This document shows positions 1 through 7,599 of a stretch of 18,424 bases of DNA, in pieces. The stretch's first letter is position 1; the number at the start of each line of letters is the position of its first letter. The translations under genes were made by a program, and so were the position numbers. Under the pieces are notes generated by a model. The model was not told the DNA's origin, made no database searches, and saw only the letters and a list, made by a program, of their open reading frames with translations. This DNA is from Zoogloeaceae bacterium (GTDB taxonomy: Bacteria > Pseudomonadota > Gammaproteobacteria > Burkholderiales > Rhodocyclaceae), in assembly GCA_031267345.1 (NCBI GenBank), contig JAIRZG010000099.1, forward strand, positions 1 through 18,424, read 5' to 3'.

Positions 1-57
1 CTCGTTTACATTTCATACGCATAGCTTATCACATGACTATACTTTTGAGAAGGTTAG
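1..57. other. Non-coding sequence before the truncated glycosyltransferase
   Basis: In the frame of the downstream glycosyltransferase this stretch carries four stop codons (22-24, 34-36, 46-48 and 55-57), the last directly before the first family-like residue. None of the three forward frames encodes the hydrophobic first strand (pattern S-V-V-I-P-V) that should precede Y-N-E-E. The sequence may be the end of an inserted element, the far side of a deletion, or an artefact at a contig edge. I recognise no terminal inverted repeat in it. Confidence 0.5.
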
Positions 58-1014
58 TACAACGAAGAGGAAACCCTTGAGCATTTTATTGCTAATGTAA
101 TTCCTGTTGTGGAAAGTACAGGATTTGAATATGAAATCATTTTTATTGATGACGGTTCGCATGATGCCACAGCTAGAATACTTTCCGATTTTGCCCAACG
201 CTATCCAAACATCCGCGTATTGATGCTCTCGCGGAACTTTGGCAAGGAAGCGGCCATGACAGCAGGGTTTGCTTACAGTACTGGCGATGCCGTTATCCCT
301 ATGGATTGTGATTTGCAGGATCCGCCGGAACTCATCCACCAGATGATTGAAAAATGGCGGACAGGTTATAAGGTAGTGTATGCTGTTCGCCGTTCGCGTA
401 CTACAGATTCAAGAGTTAAACGCATTACAGCCAAGGCATTCTATCGGCTGATGGAAGTCATTTCTGATGCCAAAATTCCAATGAATTGCGGAGATTACAG
501 GCTGATGGACAGATGCGTTGTTCAGGCGATTCTGACTTTTCCGGAGCGCAATCGTTTTATGAAAGGAATCATGGCGGCAGCGGGATTCAAATTTGCTGCC
601 GTTGAATATGATCGACCAGAGCGTGTAAGTGGTAAACCGAAATTCGGTTTCCGGAAGCTATGGAATTTGGCATTGGATGGAATCACCGGGTTTTCTACTC
701 TACCGCTGCGTATCTGGATTTACGTAGGAACTACCATCGCCTTGCTTTCATTTTTTTACGCATCCTGGATTATATTCATGACGATTGTCTTTGGAAAGAG
801 CACTTCCGGATTTGCGAGTCTGGTGTGTTTTATTTTGTTTCTGGGTGGGGTGCAACTCATTGGAATTGGTGTGCTAGGCGAGTATATTGGAAGAATTTTT
901 TTAGAAAACAAGCAACGTCCGCTATACCTTGTTGAAACGACCTATGGATTTGCGAAAGCAGAAAAACAACATCATGGTAATGCAGAACAAGATTTAAACT
1001 GCGCCAAGGAATAA
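58..1014 (+). CDS. GtrB-type family 2 glycosyltransferase, N-terminally truncated
   Basis: This is a family 2 polyprenyl-phosphate glycosyltransferase (GtrB/DPM1 type), which transfers a sugar from a nucleotide donor to undecaprenyl phosphate on the cytoplasmic face. Family-like residues begin at position 58 (YNEEETLE). They continue through FIDDGSHDAT, the donor/metal motif MDCDLQDPPEL, the GDYRLMDR region and the RVSGKPKFGFRKL loop, then two C-terminal membrane spans with GVLGEYIGRIF. The first strand, about ten residues of nucleotide-binding fold, is absent and a TAG stands immediately before Y58. The first usable start is GTG at 109, which would also lose the YNEE motif, so the product is probably inactive unless the left junction is an artefact. 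The next gene begins 3 bp downstream with its own AAGGA site, so the two form one transcription unit. The AT-rich codon use differs from genes after 6100. Confidence 0.85.
   Translation, partial: YNEEETLEHFIANVIPVVESTGFEYEIIFIDDGSHDATARILSDFAQRYPNIRVLMLSRNFGKEAAMTAGFAYSTGDAVIPMDCDLQDPPELIHQMIEKWRTGYKVVYAVRRSRTTDSRVKRITAKAFYRLMEVISDAKIPMNCGDYRLMDRCVVQAILTFPERNRFMKGIMAAAGFKFAAVEYDRPERVSGKPKFGFRKLWNLALDGITGFSTLPLRIWIYVGTTIALLSFFYASWIIFMTIVFGKSTSGFASLVCFILFLGGVQLIGIGVLGEYIGRIFLENKQRPLYLVETTYGFAKAEKQHHGNAEQDLNCAKE
1006..1010 (+). promoter_or_regulatory. Shine-Dalgarno site for the gene at 1018
   Basis: AAGGA lies seven bases before the ATG at 1018, inside the last codons of the upstream glycosyltransferase gene. 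It supports both the start choice and translational linkage of the pair. Confidence 0.6.
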
Positions 1015-1017
1015 AAT

Positions 1018-2583
1018 ATGCTGTTCAGACAGAATCCCGGAATTTTGTATTTACATGATATAAATGTTGAAAGCACTGTTTTTTATGTGACGCTGTTTAC
1101 GATTTGTGTTTTTATTTGCTTACCCGATTTTCCACCGATGGTGGATATGCCGCAACACGCCAATCAGGTGACTTCGTTAAAGGCCATGCTACAAGGTGAT
1201 TTTATTTGGTCGAACTTAGTGGAATTGAATATTTTTACGCCCTACTGGGTCGGTTATATTATTTATTTGTTGCTAGCGCTCATTTTTCCCATTCTCATTG
1301 CCACCAAGCTGGTGATTTGTCTAACCTTTTTTGCCTTTGTGCTTTCTTTTTCTTTCCTGCGTAAAAAATTTGATGCCCCATCTTCCTTGGATTGGCTATT
1401 GATTCCCGCCTTTTTTGGATTTGCCTATGAATTTGGTTTTCTGAATTTCCTGCTGGCTGCGCCAGTGGGCGTTTTGTTTTACGTACTCATACTTAATTTC
1501 ATTCAGAATGGCAATCTGAAAAGCGCTTTTCTTGTGCTGGCATCCGGTATATTGCTCGCTTTTTCACATCTCCTGATCTTTGCGTTTTTTGGATTGACAA
1601 CTTTTATCCATATCCTTCTCAGCAAAAACCTTTTAAAAAATAAAAAACTCTCTATTTTTTTCTTCTATGTTTTTTTTGCGCTGATTCTTCTGGGTTTTCT
1701 TGGCAGAGAAGATTCGTTGGCGTCTTATTATGGTTATAAGAGTAACATCCTGTTTGCCTGGCAACGCATGAAATGGTCGTGGTCATTACTGGGCACAAAT
1801 AATTTTCAGCAGCACCTGGATGCTGCGGGGGCAACTCGAAATTTTCTGGAAAGTTTTTCTTCAAAATTTGTTGGCTTGCCTGCATTTGCCTTTGGCGGGG
1901 GGTATTCCTTGCTCGTGCAAATCATTTTTTTCATGTGCGTGTTGTTGCTTCCATTCGCCTGTGGCTATCGGTTTTCCAGAAAAATACCCTCTTATTCCTT
2001 ACTGTTCTCTTTTTTGCTGGTATGGTTCACGCTGCCGCATTATATAATGAATACGTTATTTATTTTTCAGCGGTTTGCCATGTTTTTTATTCCAGCCTAT
2101 ATCTTGTGTTTTGTGAAGAATCCGGAAACAAACTTGCAGTATGCGCTACAAAAAAATGCGCGTACAAATCATTTGTTGCAATCCATTGACAAAAAGAAAA
2201 TTGCAAAAATTTCAATATATGCCCTGATAATAATTGCCCTGCTGTTTCACCCATTGAATGATATTTGCACTTTCATGGGAAAAGCAAGAGAACTCAGGAC
2301 TTTGATAGAGCGTATCCCCGGAAATCAGCGCGCTCTCTCCCTGATTTTCCATAAAAAAGAAGACAGAAATCCACATATATACAATTTTCTCCCCAACTGG
2401 TATCAGTCGATGAATAATGGCTGGGTAGATTTGAATTTTGCTGGGGCGTCGCCACAAATTGTGCGTTTTCGTCCGGAAAAAATTCCTGAAATACGTTTGT
2501 CAAATCATGGTCATGTTATTGATCTCCTCCAGTGGATGAAAACCTGCGATCTTTACGATCTTGTCTTTATCCGTGTGTGTTGA
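1018..2583 (+). CDS. Multi-span membrane protein, GT-C-like, probably frameshifted
   Basis: The 521-residue reading frame has many hydrophobic segments (roughly ten membrane spans). An acidic first external loop (PPMVDMPQHANQ, about residues 40-50) resembles the catalytic Asp loop of polyprenyl-phosphate-dependent GT-C transferases. After a charged loop near residues 380-395 there is one more span (about 400-415) and a soluble C-terminal part. Its place 3 bp behind a GtrB-type gene suggests it is the last enzyme of a glycan-modification pair, taking the sugar from the lipid carrier outside the membrane. The specific family is not recognised. The frame ends at TGA 2581-2583 straight after a (GT)4 run, while a good C-terminal continuation follows in the next frame to 2743. 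I infer the intact protein was about 575 residues. Base composition is strongly AT-rich. Confidence 0.75.
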   Translation: MLFRQNPGILYLHDINVESTVFYVTLFTICVFICLPDFPPMVDMPQHANQVTSLKAMLQGDFIWSNLVELNIFTPYWVGYIIYLLLALIFPILIATKLVICLTFFAFVLSFSFLRKKFDAPSSLDWLLIPAFFGFAYEFGFLNFLLAAPVGVLFYVLILNFIQNGNLKSAFLVLASGILLAFSHLLIFAFFGLTTFIHILLSKNLLKNKKLSIFFFYVFFALILLGFLGREDSLASYYGYKSNILFAWQRMKWSWSLLGTNNFQQHLDAAGATRNFLESFSSKFVGLPAFAFGGGYSLLVQIIFFMCVLLLPFACGYRFSRKIPSYSLLFSFLLVWFTLPHYIMNTLFIFQRFAMFFIPAYILCFVKNPETNLQYALQKNARTNHLLQSIDKKKIAKISIYALIIIALLFHPLNDICTFMGKARELRTLIERIPGNQRALSLIFHKKEDRNPHIYNFLPNWYQSMNNGWVDLNFAGASPQIVRFRPEKIPEIRLSNHGHVIDLLQWMKTCDLYDLVFIRVC

Positions 2584-2743
2584 TATAAAATTGCATGAAA
2601 ATTTCTTGCTGAATACAGCATGTTCATCCCACAGGTTATATGAAAGAAGCGGTGACTGGTACGTTTTCAAACGCATGGAAGATACTGCAACAGAGTCTGC
2701 GTCCACGGTCAAACATGGAAACGACGCATCTAAACCGAAATAA
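2573..2743 (+). pseudogene. Out-of-frame C-terminal tail of the GT-C-like gene
   Basis: At 2573-2580 lies (GT)4, directly before the TGA that ends the upstream frame. Adding one GT unit reads ATC CGT GTG TGT GTT GAT and continues for about 54 residues to a stop at 2743, including LYERSGDWYVFKRM, which looks like the closing segment of such membrane transferases. It then ends 40 bp before the convergent gene. The open second frame and the position of the break at a dinucleotide repeat are seen directly; that this is slippage, sequencing error or phase variation is inference. No separate start site with a ribosome binding site was seen. Confidence 0.6.
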
Positions 2744-2783
2744 TCGTTTACTGCGTTTTTTGACCAATAGTGGCGCACAGATC

Positions 2784-4451
2784 TTATTTTGTCAAACAAA
2801 CGGTTTCCTTTGTTTTGCGGAAAATAAGTCCGCCATAACCGCCATAATGCCGTTCATTGGAAAGATGGATTTTGGTTACCACCTCATAAATCCCGGTGTC
2901 GATAACGGCTTCAAGTAATCGCGCGCTGCCGCCGCCTGTCGCCCAGTCGTTTCTGGTGGTGGTCATGATAACGTCCGGTGCGCAATCCAGCAGGGTCTGT
3001 TGGATTGCCGGAACGGAAAGATTCAATAAAATGGTTGTCGCGCTCAAATTATCCAGCAGGCGTGAAGGCGGAAGATGGCCGGTCAGCGGATAGAGCGCGT
3101 GCATGTTCCCGCTGACGCTCAAGGTACCGTTCTCCGGAATTTCTTTTTTAATTTCCCTTGCCGCCAGCAGGTAATTTGAATAACCTGTAAATTTTTCCGG
3201 CCAGTTTCCACCCGGAGCGGCGGCAAGCGTTTCGAGTGTCATTGGCCAGTAATCCGCCAGTGCTGAACAGCGCAGGAAAACCCAAATCGACAGCGTCACG
3301 ACACCGCCGATCATCATGAAATTTTTTCTGTCCTCATTCAACCATTTTATGCGCGCTATCGCAGGCCATATACAAATGATTTCGCGCAATGCCAAAGCGC
3401 AGATTCCGGCAAAAGCAGGCAAGATGATGGCAAAATGGTATGAAAATCCGATTTTCATTATCGGCTCAACCAGTCCTGCGGCAATAAACGTGAGCCAGAA
3501 GCCAAGACGTAAAATAATCTTTTTGTTTTTCCGGACGAACGCAATACCTGCCAGGAAAAATAAAGCGGCTACGCTGATTATCAATGCGGGCAACGAATGC
3601 ACCATGGTGGATCGGCTGTGCCCGATAAAATGGTCGAGGATGGTATAATCGGGAACCGCGCCATATACAATACCGGCGTTTTTGTACGCTAAAAGCGCTT
3701 CGCTTACACCGCCTCGCCACAGAAGAATTCCACCGATCAATAGCATTCCTGACACCACGCCACCGCATAAAAAACGCAGCGCGGGCTTCTTCCCGCCAGC
3801 GATAAATACGATAATGAGACCCACTGCGGAAAACAGTGCGAAAGGTTCACGGAGTGTTACCGCAAGCGCCACCAAAGCGCCCGGTATCCACCATGCCTTG
3901 TCGGGTATTCTCCCCTGCAAAATACGCTGTCCGATACAGATGGCGCCAAACAGGGGAATAAAAGCGGCGGTTATGCTGTTTTTAAATCCATGCTCAATAA
4001 AAATTTCCTGATTGAGGGTAAAGCTGAAAATGAGCGTAATCACCGCAGCGCCGACGCGGCTGCCGCTCTCATTTTTCAGCATCGCGTAAAACAATATCGC
4101 CGCAAAAACCGCCACGACAAGATCGACCAGTCGCAACGCAATAAACGGGTTGTAATTCAAGGAAAACACCCAGGCGTTCAGCAGCGGGTAAAGCGACAAG
4201 CCGCCCGTATCCGGCATACCGTATCCACCCGCAATATAATGATGCAGGTATTGCGCTACATAAACATAATATCCGTCATCCGTTCGGGGAAATCCACCGG
4301 ATAACATGAGGCGGGGAAAAGCGGTACCTGCCAGGATAACGCTCAGCAGCAGCATCAAGTCACTGAAACGCTCTCCCCATTTTTGGGAAAAGGAACATCC
4401 CCGGAAAGATGAAACCTTGCCTGTCCAGTCAAACAAGTGTTTATTTTTCAT
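2784..4451 (-). CDS. GT-C/ArnT-like polytopic membrane glycosyltransferase
   Basis: The 555-residue protein has a cytoplasmic N-terminus of about 30 residues, a first span near residues 31-52, and then an external loop with FPRTDDGYYVYVAQYL. That paired-Asp loop is typical of GT-C enzymes that use polyprenyl-phosphate sugars (PMT/ArnT-like, PF13231 type). About ten further spans follow to around residue 405, then a soluble domain of about 150 residues ending in HYGGYGGLIFRK. By analogy it moves a sugar from undecaprenyl phosphate onto an extracytoplasmic acceptor, probably lipopolysaccharide or another surface polymer; donor sugar and acceptor cannot be told from sequence. It is the third gene of a gtrB-gtrA-gtr-like unit, starting 9 bp after the GtrA stop. 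It converges with the + strand cassette. Confidence 0.8.
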   Translation of the reverse strand: MKNKHLFDWTGKVSSFRGCSFSQKWGERFSDLMLLLSVILAGTAFPRLMLSGGFPRTDDGYYVYVAQYLHHYIAGGYGMPDTGGLSLYPLLNAWVFSLNYNPFIALRLVDLVVAVFAAILFYAMLKNESGSRVGAAVITLIFSFTLNQEIFIEHGFKNSITAAFIPLFGAICIGQRILQGRIPDKAWWIPGALVALAVTLREPFALFSAVGLIIVFIAGGKKPALRFLCGGVVSGMLLIGGILLWRGGVSEALLAYKNAGIVYGAVPDYTILDHFIGHSRSTMVHSLPALIISVAALFFLAGIAFVRKNKKIILRLGFWLTFIAAGLVEPIMKIGFSYHFAIILPAFAGICALALREIICIWPAIARIKWLNEDRKNFMMIGGVVTLSIWVFLRCSALADYWPMTLETLAAAPGGNWPEKFTGYSNYLLAAREIKKEIPENGTLSVSGNMHALYPLTGHLPPSRLLDNLSATTILLNLSVPAIQQTLLDCAPDVIMTTTRNDWATGGGSARLLEAVIDTGIYEVVTKIHLSNERHYGGYGGLIFRKTKETVCLTK

Positions 4452-4460
4452 ATCGTATTG

Positions 4461-4871
4461 TCAAGAGCAGAATTTTCGGAAAGAGAAATTTCGATGCAAA
4501 AGGTAGGATATGATCGTGGAAAAAATGAGCGAAATCCCCTGCGCTGCAATCGGGTGCAAGTGTACTATACTTACGCCGCCAACGAGAAGCGCAATACCGA
4601 GACCCAAGGAGAAAACATAGGACAAATTGAATCGAAAAAATTCCGGCAACCAGCATTGTCTGGAATTGAACACCAGATATTTGTAGCAGATGAAAGCGTT
4701 GATGACGGCGATGAAATGTGTAACCAGCGCGATCCATACATAGTTTTCTTCATTTCCCAGAAAATAATACAGGAAAACAAATATCCCGTAGCCGAATGTA
4801 GTATTCCACACGCCGATGGCAAGGAACCGGAGTTTTTGCTGTTGTCGCCAGATTTCAAAGATTCGCTTCAT
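4461..4871 (-). CDS. GtrA-like polyprenyl-phosphate sugar flippase
   Basis: The 136-residue protein matches the GtrA/PF04138 pattern in size and layout. It has a short basic N-terminus (MKRIFEIWRQQQKLRFLAIG), four predicted membrane spans, N-A-F-I-C-Y-K-Y-L-V-F between spans two and three, and a closing LLHRNFSFRKF typical of the family. The known role is flipping undecaprenyl-phosphate-linked sugar from the cytoplasmic to the periplasmic face. Its start overlaps the end of the upstream GtrB gene by 17 bp and the GT-C gene follows after 9 bp, so the three are surely cotranscribed and probably translationally coupled. Confidence 0.88.
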   Translation of the reverse strand: MKRIFEIWRQQQKLRFLAIGVWNTTFGYGIFVFLYYFLGNEENYVWIALVTHFIAVINAFICYKYLVFNSRQCWLPEFFRFNLSYVFSLGLGIALLVGGVSIVHLHPIAAQGISLIFSTIISYLLHRNFSFRKFCS

Positions 4872-5850
4872 CGTGCTTGATGGTTCTCACGCTATCCTGC
4901 GGGACAATGTTGTGATCGTCGGAAAAGTTGACCCTTTCCGTTTCAATAACCAATGGACGTTTCAGAATCTGGGTGTGTATCGAACCGATATATTCTCCCA
5001 GAATCCCAATGAAAAAAAGCTGAACCGAGGCGAAGAAAAACAGACTGATGATGAGTGGCGCCATGCCAAGCGAGAATTGATCCCACCACAGGAGTTTGGC
5101 CGCAAAATAGCCGAACGCAATCATGAGGCTGATAAAAGCAAGTATGAATCCGGTCATCGTGGCCAGACGCAATGGAATCTTGGAATGGGTGGTGATGCCC
5201 AGCATCGCCATATCATACAAGGTATAAAAATTATTCTTGCTGATACCGCGTTTGCGCCTGGGTTGTTCAAAAAGAATTTCGGCGTGTTTAAAGCCAATTT
5301 CCGAGATCATGCCTCTGAAATAAGGATAGGGATCATCCATTTCGCGCACGATTTCAATGACCGAACGGTCGTAAAGGCCAAATCCGGTGTAGTTCTGAAC
5401 AAGCCGGGTTTCGGATATTTTGCTGATGGTTTTATAAAAAATGCGGCGCACCAGAAAAAACAACAATGGCTCCTGGCTTTTGGGTTTTACGCCGATGACG
5501 ATACGAAACCCCGCTTCCCATTTCTGCAAAAAATCCGGAATAAGCTCAGGAGGATCCTGTAAATCGGACGCCATAACAACAACTGCATCACCCTTCGCAT
5601 GTAATATGGCGTGTATAGGCGAGCGGATATGACCAAAGTTCCGACTGTTGACGATCAGTTTAATGCGGGAGTCGCCGGATGCCAGCACCTTGATCTTTTC
5701 CACGGTTGCATCGCTTGAGGCATTGTCGATAAAAATATGTTCGTACCGATATTGCGGCAGGCATACGAAAACGGCACGAATCCGTTCGACCAAAAGCTCA
5801 ATGTTTTCTTCCTCGTTGTAGCAAGGGGTAACAATACTGATGAGTTTCAT
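4855..5850 (-). CDS. GtrB-type polyprenyl-phosphate glycosyltransferase
   Basis: This is a complete 331-residue family 2 glycosyltransferase. The N-terminus MKLISIVTPCYNEEENIE contains the first strand that the copy at position 58 lacks. FIDNASSDAT and ASDLQDPPELI are the nucleotide/metal motifs, QPRRKRGISKNNFYTLYD is the acceptor-side loop, and two C-terminal membrane spans include FIGILGEYIGSI. It should charge undecaprenyl phosphate with a sugar from a nucleotide donor on the cytoplasmic side and pass it to the GtrA-like flippase encoded next. The start is supported by AAAGG six bases before the ATG. It heads the three-gene unit and is divergent from the CYTH gene at 6109. Its composition is AT-richer than the housekeeping genes to its right. 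Confidence 0.9.
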   Translation of the reverse strand: MKLISIVTPCYNEEENIELLVERIRAVFVCLPQYRYEHIFIDNASSDATVEKIKVLASGDSRIKLIVNSRNFGHIRSPIHAILHAKGDAVVVMASDLQDPPELIPDFLQKWEAGFRIVIGVKPKSQEPLLFFLVRRIFYKTISKISETRLVQNYTGFGLYDRSVIEIVREMDDPYPYFRGMISEIGFKHAEILFEQPRRKRGISKNNFYTLYDMAMLGITTHSKIPLRLATMTGFILAFISLMIAFGYFAAKLLWWDQFSLGMAPLIISLFFFASVQLFFIGILGEYIGSIHTQILKRPLVIETERVNFSDDHNIVPQDSVRTIKHDEANL

Positions 5851-5863
5851 AAAACGCCTTTAT

Positions 5864-5893
5864 GTTCTATGGTTTTCCCATGATGGTCATCAA
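5864..5893 (-). promoter_or_regulatory. Candidate sigma-70 promoter for the gtr-like unit
   Basis: On the - strand, TTGATG (5893-5888) and TAGAAC (5869-5864) are separated by 18 bases. Each hexamer matches four of six consensus positions, and the pair sits just before the ribosome binding site of the GtrB gene. This is weak, position-supported evidence only. Confidence 0.25.
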
Positions 5894-6108
5894 CAAAAAT
5901 GATTTCATTTTGAGGGTGCGTTGAAAATCTTGACCGATTATAGGCAATGAAGTGATCATACGCAAGTCTCACGCGGCGCATGTTTGCCGTAATCTGCCGT
6001 CGCGCTTTCGGGTCGGGCATATTGCCGCATCAAGGTTCTATGACATCGCGGTCAAAAATCCGCCCGTCCTGGCTTGCCGCGCATGTTCGCACAGGAAAAT
6101 AATTTTTG

Positions 6109-6747
6109 ATGGCGCACGAACTTGAAATCAAACTTGCCTTGCCGGTGCGTCTGGCGGCGCAGTTGCGGCGTTTGCCCTTGCTTGCCGGGGTGGCGGGGCA
6201 AAAACGCGGGATGGGGGATCTTTATCTGGATACGCCGGAGCAGGCTTTGCGTCATCGGCGCATGGCCTTGCGGCGGCGGACAGCGGGCGGCGAAAACTAC
6301 CTGACGCTCAAGACGGAAGGGGAAAACGCCAACGGATTTTCGCGGCGGCAGGAATGGGAATATCCCCTGCTGTCGGACGCGCTGGATTTTTCGCCCATTG
6401 ATGATGCGCAGATACGGCGGTTCTTGCAGCGGGCAGCGTCGCGCTTATTTCCTGTCTTTCGCACGGATTTTGTGCGTCAGACCTGGGGGTTGCCGTATGG
6501 CGACAGCCGCGTCGAGTTGGCGCTGGATTTGGGTCATATTCGCGCCGGAGGGTGGCGGGCGCGTATCAGCGAGGTCGAACTGGAGCTTCTGGCGGGGCGG
6601 GAAGCAGATTTGTTCCGGCTTGCGGAAACGCTCATGGAGACCTTGCCGTTGCGCCCTTTTTCGTTCAGCAAGGCGGCGCGTGGTTATGCCTTGCTGGACG
6701 CGGGCGTGAACCGGGCGGCGCATGGGGTAGAATCAGGACTTTCGTGA
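6109..6747 (+). CDS. CYTH-domain triphosphatase-like protein
   Basis: The protein begins MAHELEIKLAL, which contains the ExExK signature (E4, E6, K8) of the CYTH/triphosphate tunnel metalloenzyme fold. Later tunnel residues are visible: LYLDTPEQALRHRRMALRRR, ENYLTLKTEG, RRQEWEY, FRTDFVRQTW, and the acidic strand ISEVELELL. Family members hydrolyse inorganic triphosphate or related substrates using a divalent metal. At 212 residues it is a stand-alone CYTH domain without the CHAD domain present in YgiF-type proteins. ATG 6109 was preferred over the TTG one codon earlier; AGGA lies about 12 bases upstream. The dapF gene follows after 18 bp on the same strand, suggesting cotranscription. It is the first GC-rich gene to the right of the glycan island. 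Confidence 0.85.
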   Translation: MAHELEIKLALPVRLAAQLRRLPLLAGVAGQKRGMGDLYLDTPEQALRHRRMALRRRTAGGENYLTLKTEGENANGFSRRQEWEYPLLSDALDFSPIDDAQIRRFLQRAASRLFPVFRTDFVRQTWGLPYGDSRVELALDLGHIRAGGWRARISEVELELLAGREADLFRLAETLMETLPLRPFSFSKAARGYALLDAGVNRAAHGVESGLS

Positions 6748-6765
6748 ACGGGCGCAGGGATAGCG

Positions 6766-7599
6766 ATGACCATTCTCCGGTTTTCCAAGATGCAGGGGTT
6801 GGGCAATGATTTCGTCGTCATTGATGGCGTACGCCAGCGTATTGACCTGACGCCGGAGCGGGCGCGTTTCCTGGCGGATCGGCATTTTGGCGTCGGTTGC
6901 GATCAGGTGTTGCTGGTGGAAGCGGATGCGCAGGCGGAGGCGGATTTCTGCTATCGCATTTTTAATGCCGATGGCGGCGAGGTGGAACAATGCGGCAATG
7001 GCGCGCGCTGTTTCGCCCGCTTTGTCCATGACGTTGGCCTCACAAGCAGGCGGGAAATCCGGGTGCGCACCCAAAGCGGCATCATCACGCCGAAACTGGA
7101 AGCGGATGGTCAAGTGACGGTCGACATGGGCGCGCCGCGCTTTGCGCCAGCGGAGATTCCCTTTGCGGCCGACGTGGAAGCCGTGACCTATCCGCTGGCG
7201 CTGGCGGAGATCACGCTCACCATCAGCGCGCTTTCCATGGGAAATCCGCATGTCGTGCAGGTGGTGGCGGATGCGGATGCCGCGCCCGTGGCGACGCAAG
7301 GCCCGCTGTTGGCGACGCATCCGCGCTTTCCCCAGGGAGCGAACGCGGGTTTTCTGTCCGTGCGCGATCGCGGACATATCCGTCTGCGGGTATTTGAACG
7401 CGGCGCGGGCGAAACCCTGGCGTGCGGCACGGGCGCTTGCGCGGCGGTGGTCGCGGGCATTCGGCGAGAGTTACTGGACGCGACGGTCGAAGTATCCACC
7501 CGTGGCGGCGAACTGGTCATCCGCTGGGAGGGCGCGGGGCATCCGGTGTGGATGACCGGTCCGGCAGTCACCGTTTTTACCGGAGAAATCGAGTTATGA
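6766..7599 (+). CDS. dapF: Diaminopimelate epimerase
   Basis: DapF interconverts LL- and meso-diaminopimelate, the last step before lysine and a building block of peptidoglycan; it is cytoplasmic and cofactor-independent. The 277-residue protein opens with the hallmark FSKMQGLGNDFVVID. It carries both catalytic cysteines in conserved settings: Cys76 in NADGGEVEQCGNGARCF and Cys220 in GAGETLACGTGAC. Length and motifs are normal throughout. AGGGA precedes ATG 6766. The stop codon overlaps the next start in an ATGA, coupling it to the DUF484 gene, and xerC follows; the dapF-DUF484-xerC order is classic in Gamma- and Betaproteobacteria. Confidence 0.97.
   Translation: MTILRFSKMQGLGNDFVVIDGVRQRIDLTPERARFLADRHFGVGCDQVLLVEADAQAEADFCYRIFNADGGEVEQCGNGARCFARFVHDVGLTSRREIRVRTQSGIITPKLEADGQVTVDMGAPRFAPAEIPFAADVEAVTYPLALAEITLTISALSMGNPHVVQVVADADAAPVATQGPLLATHPRFPQGANAGFLSVRDRGHIRLRVFERGAGETLACGTGACAAVVAGIRRELLDATVEVSTRGGELVIRWEGAGHPVWMTGPAVTVFTGEIEL

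Noticed and set aside
2640..2918. A 92-codon + strand frame after the GT-C-like gene
   Set aside because: It overlaps the end of the convergent transferase gene, and the better-supported reading of this area is the frameshifted tail in another frame to 2743.
4816..5562. A 248-codon + strand frame inside the GtrB-type gene
   Set aside because: It is antisense to a complete glycosyltransferase with clear motifs and shows no family signal of its own.
5851..6108. Dam/OxyR-type phase-variation control of the gtr-like unit, as in Salmonella gtr operons
   Set aside because: That switch needs clustered GATC sites, and only one GATC is present in this spacer.
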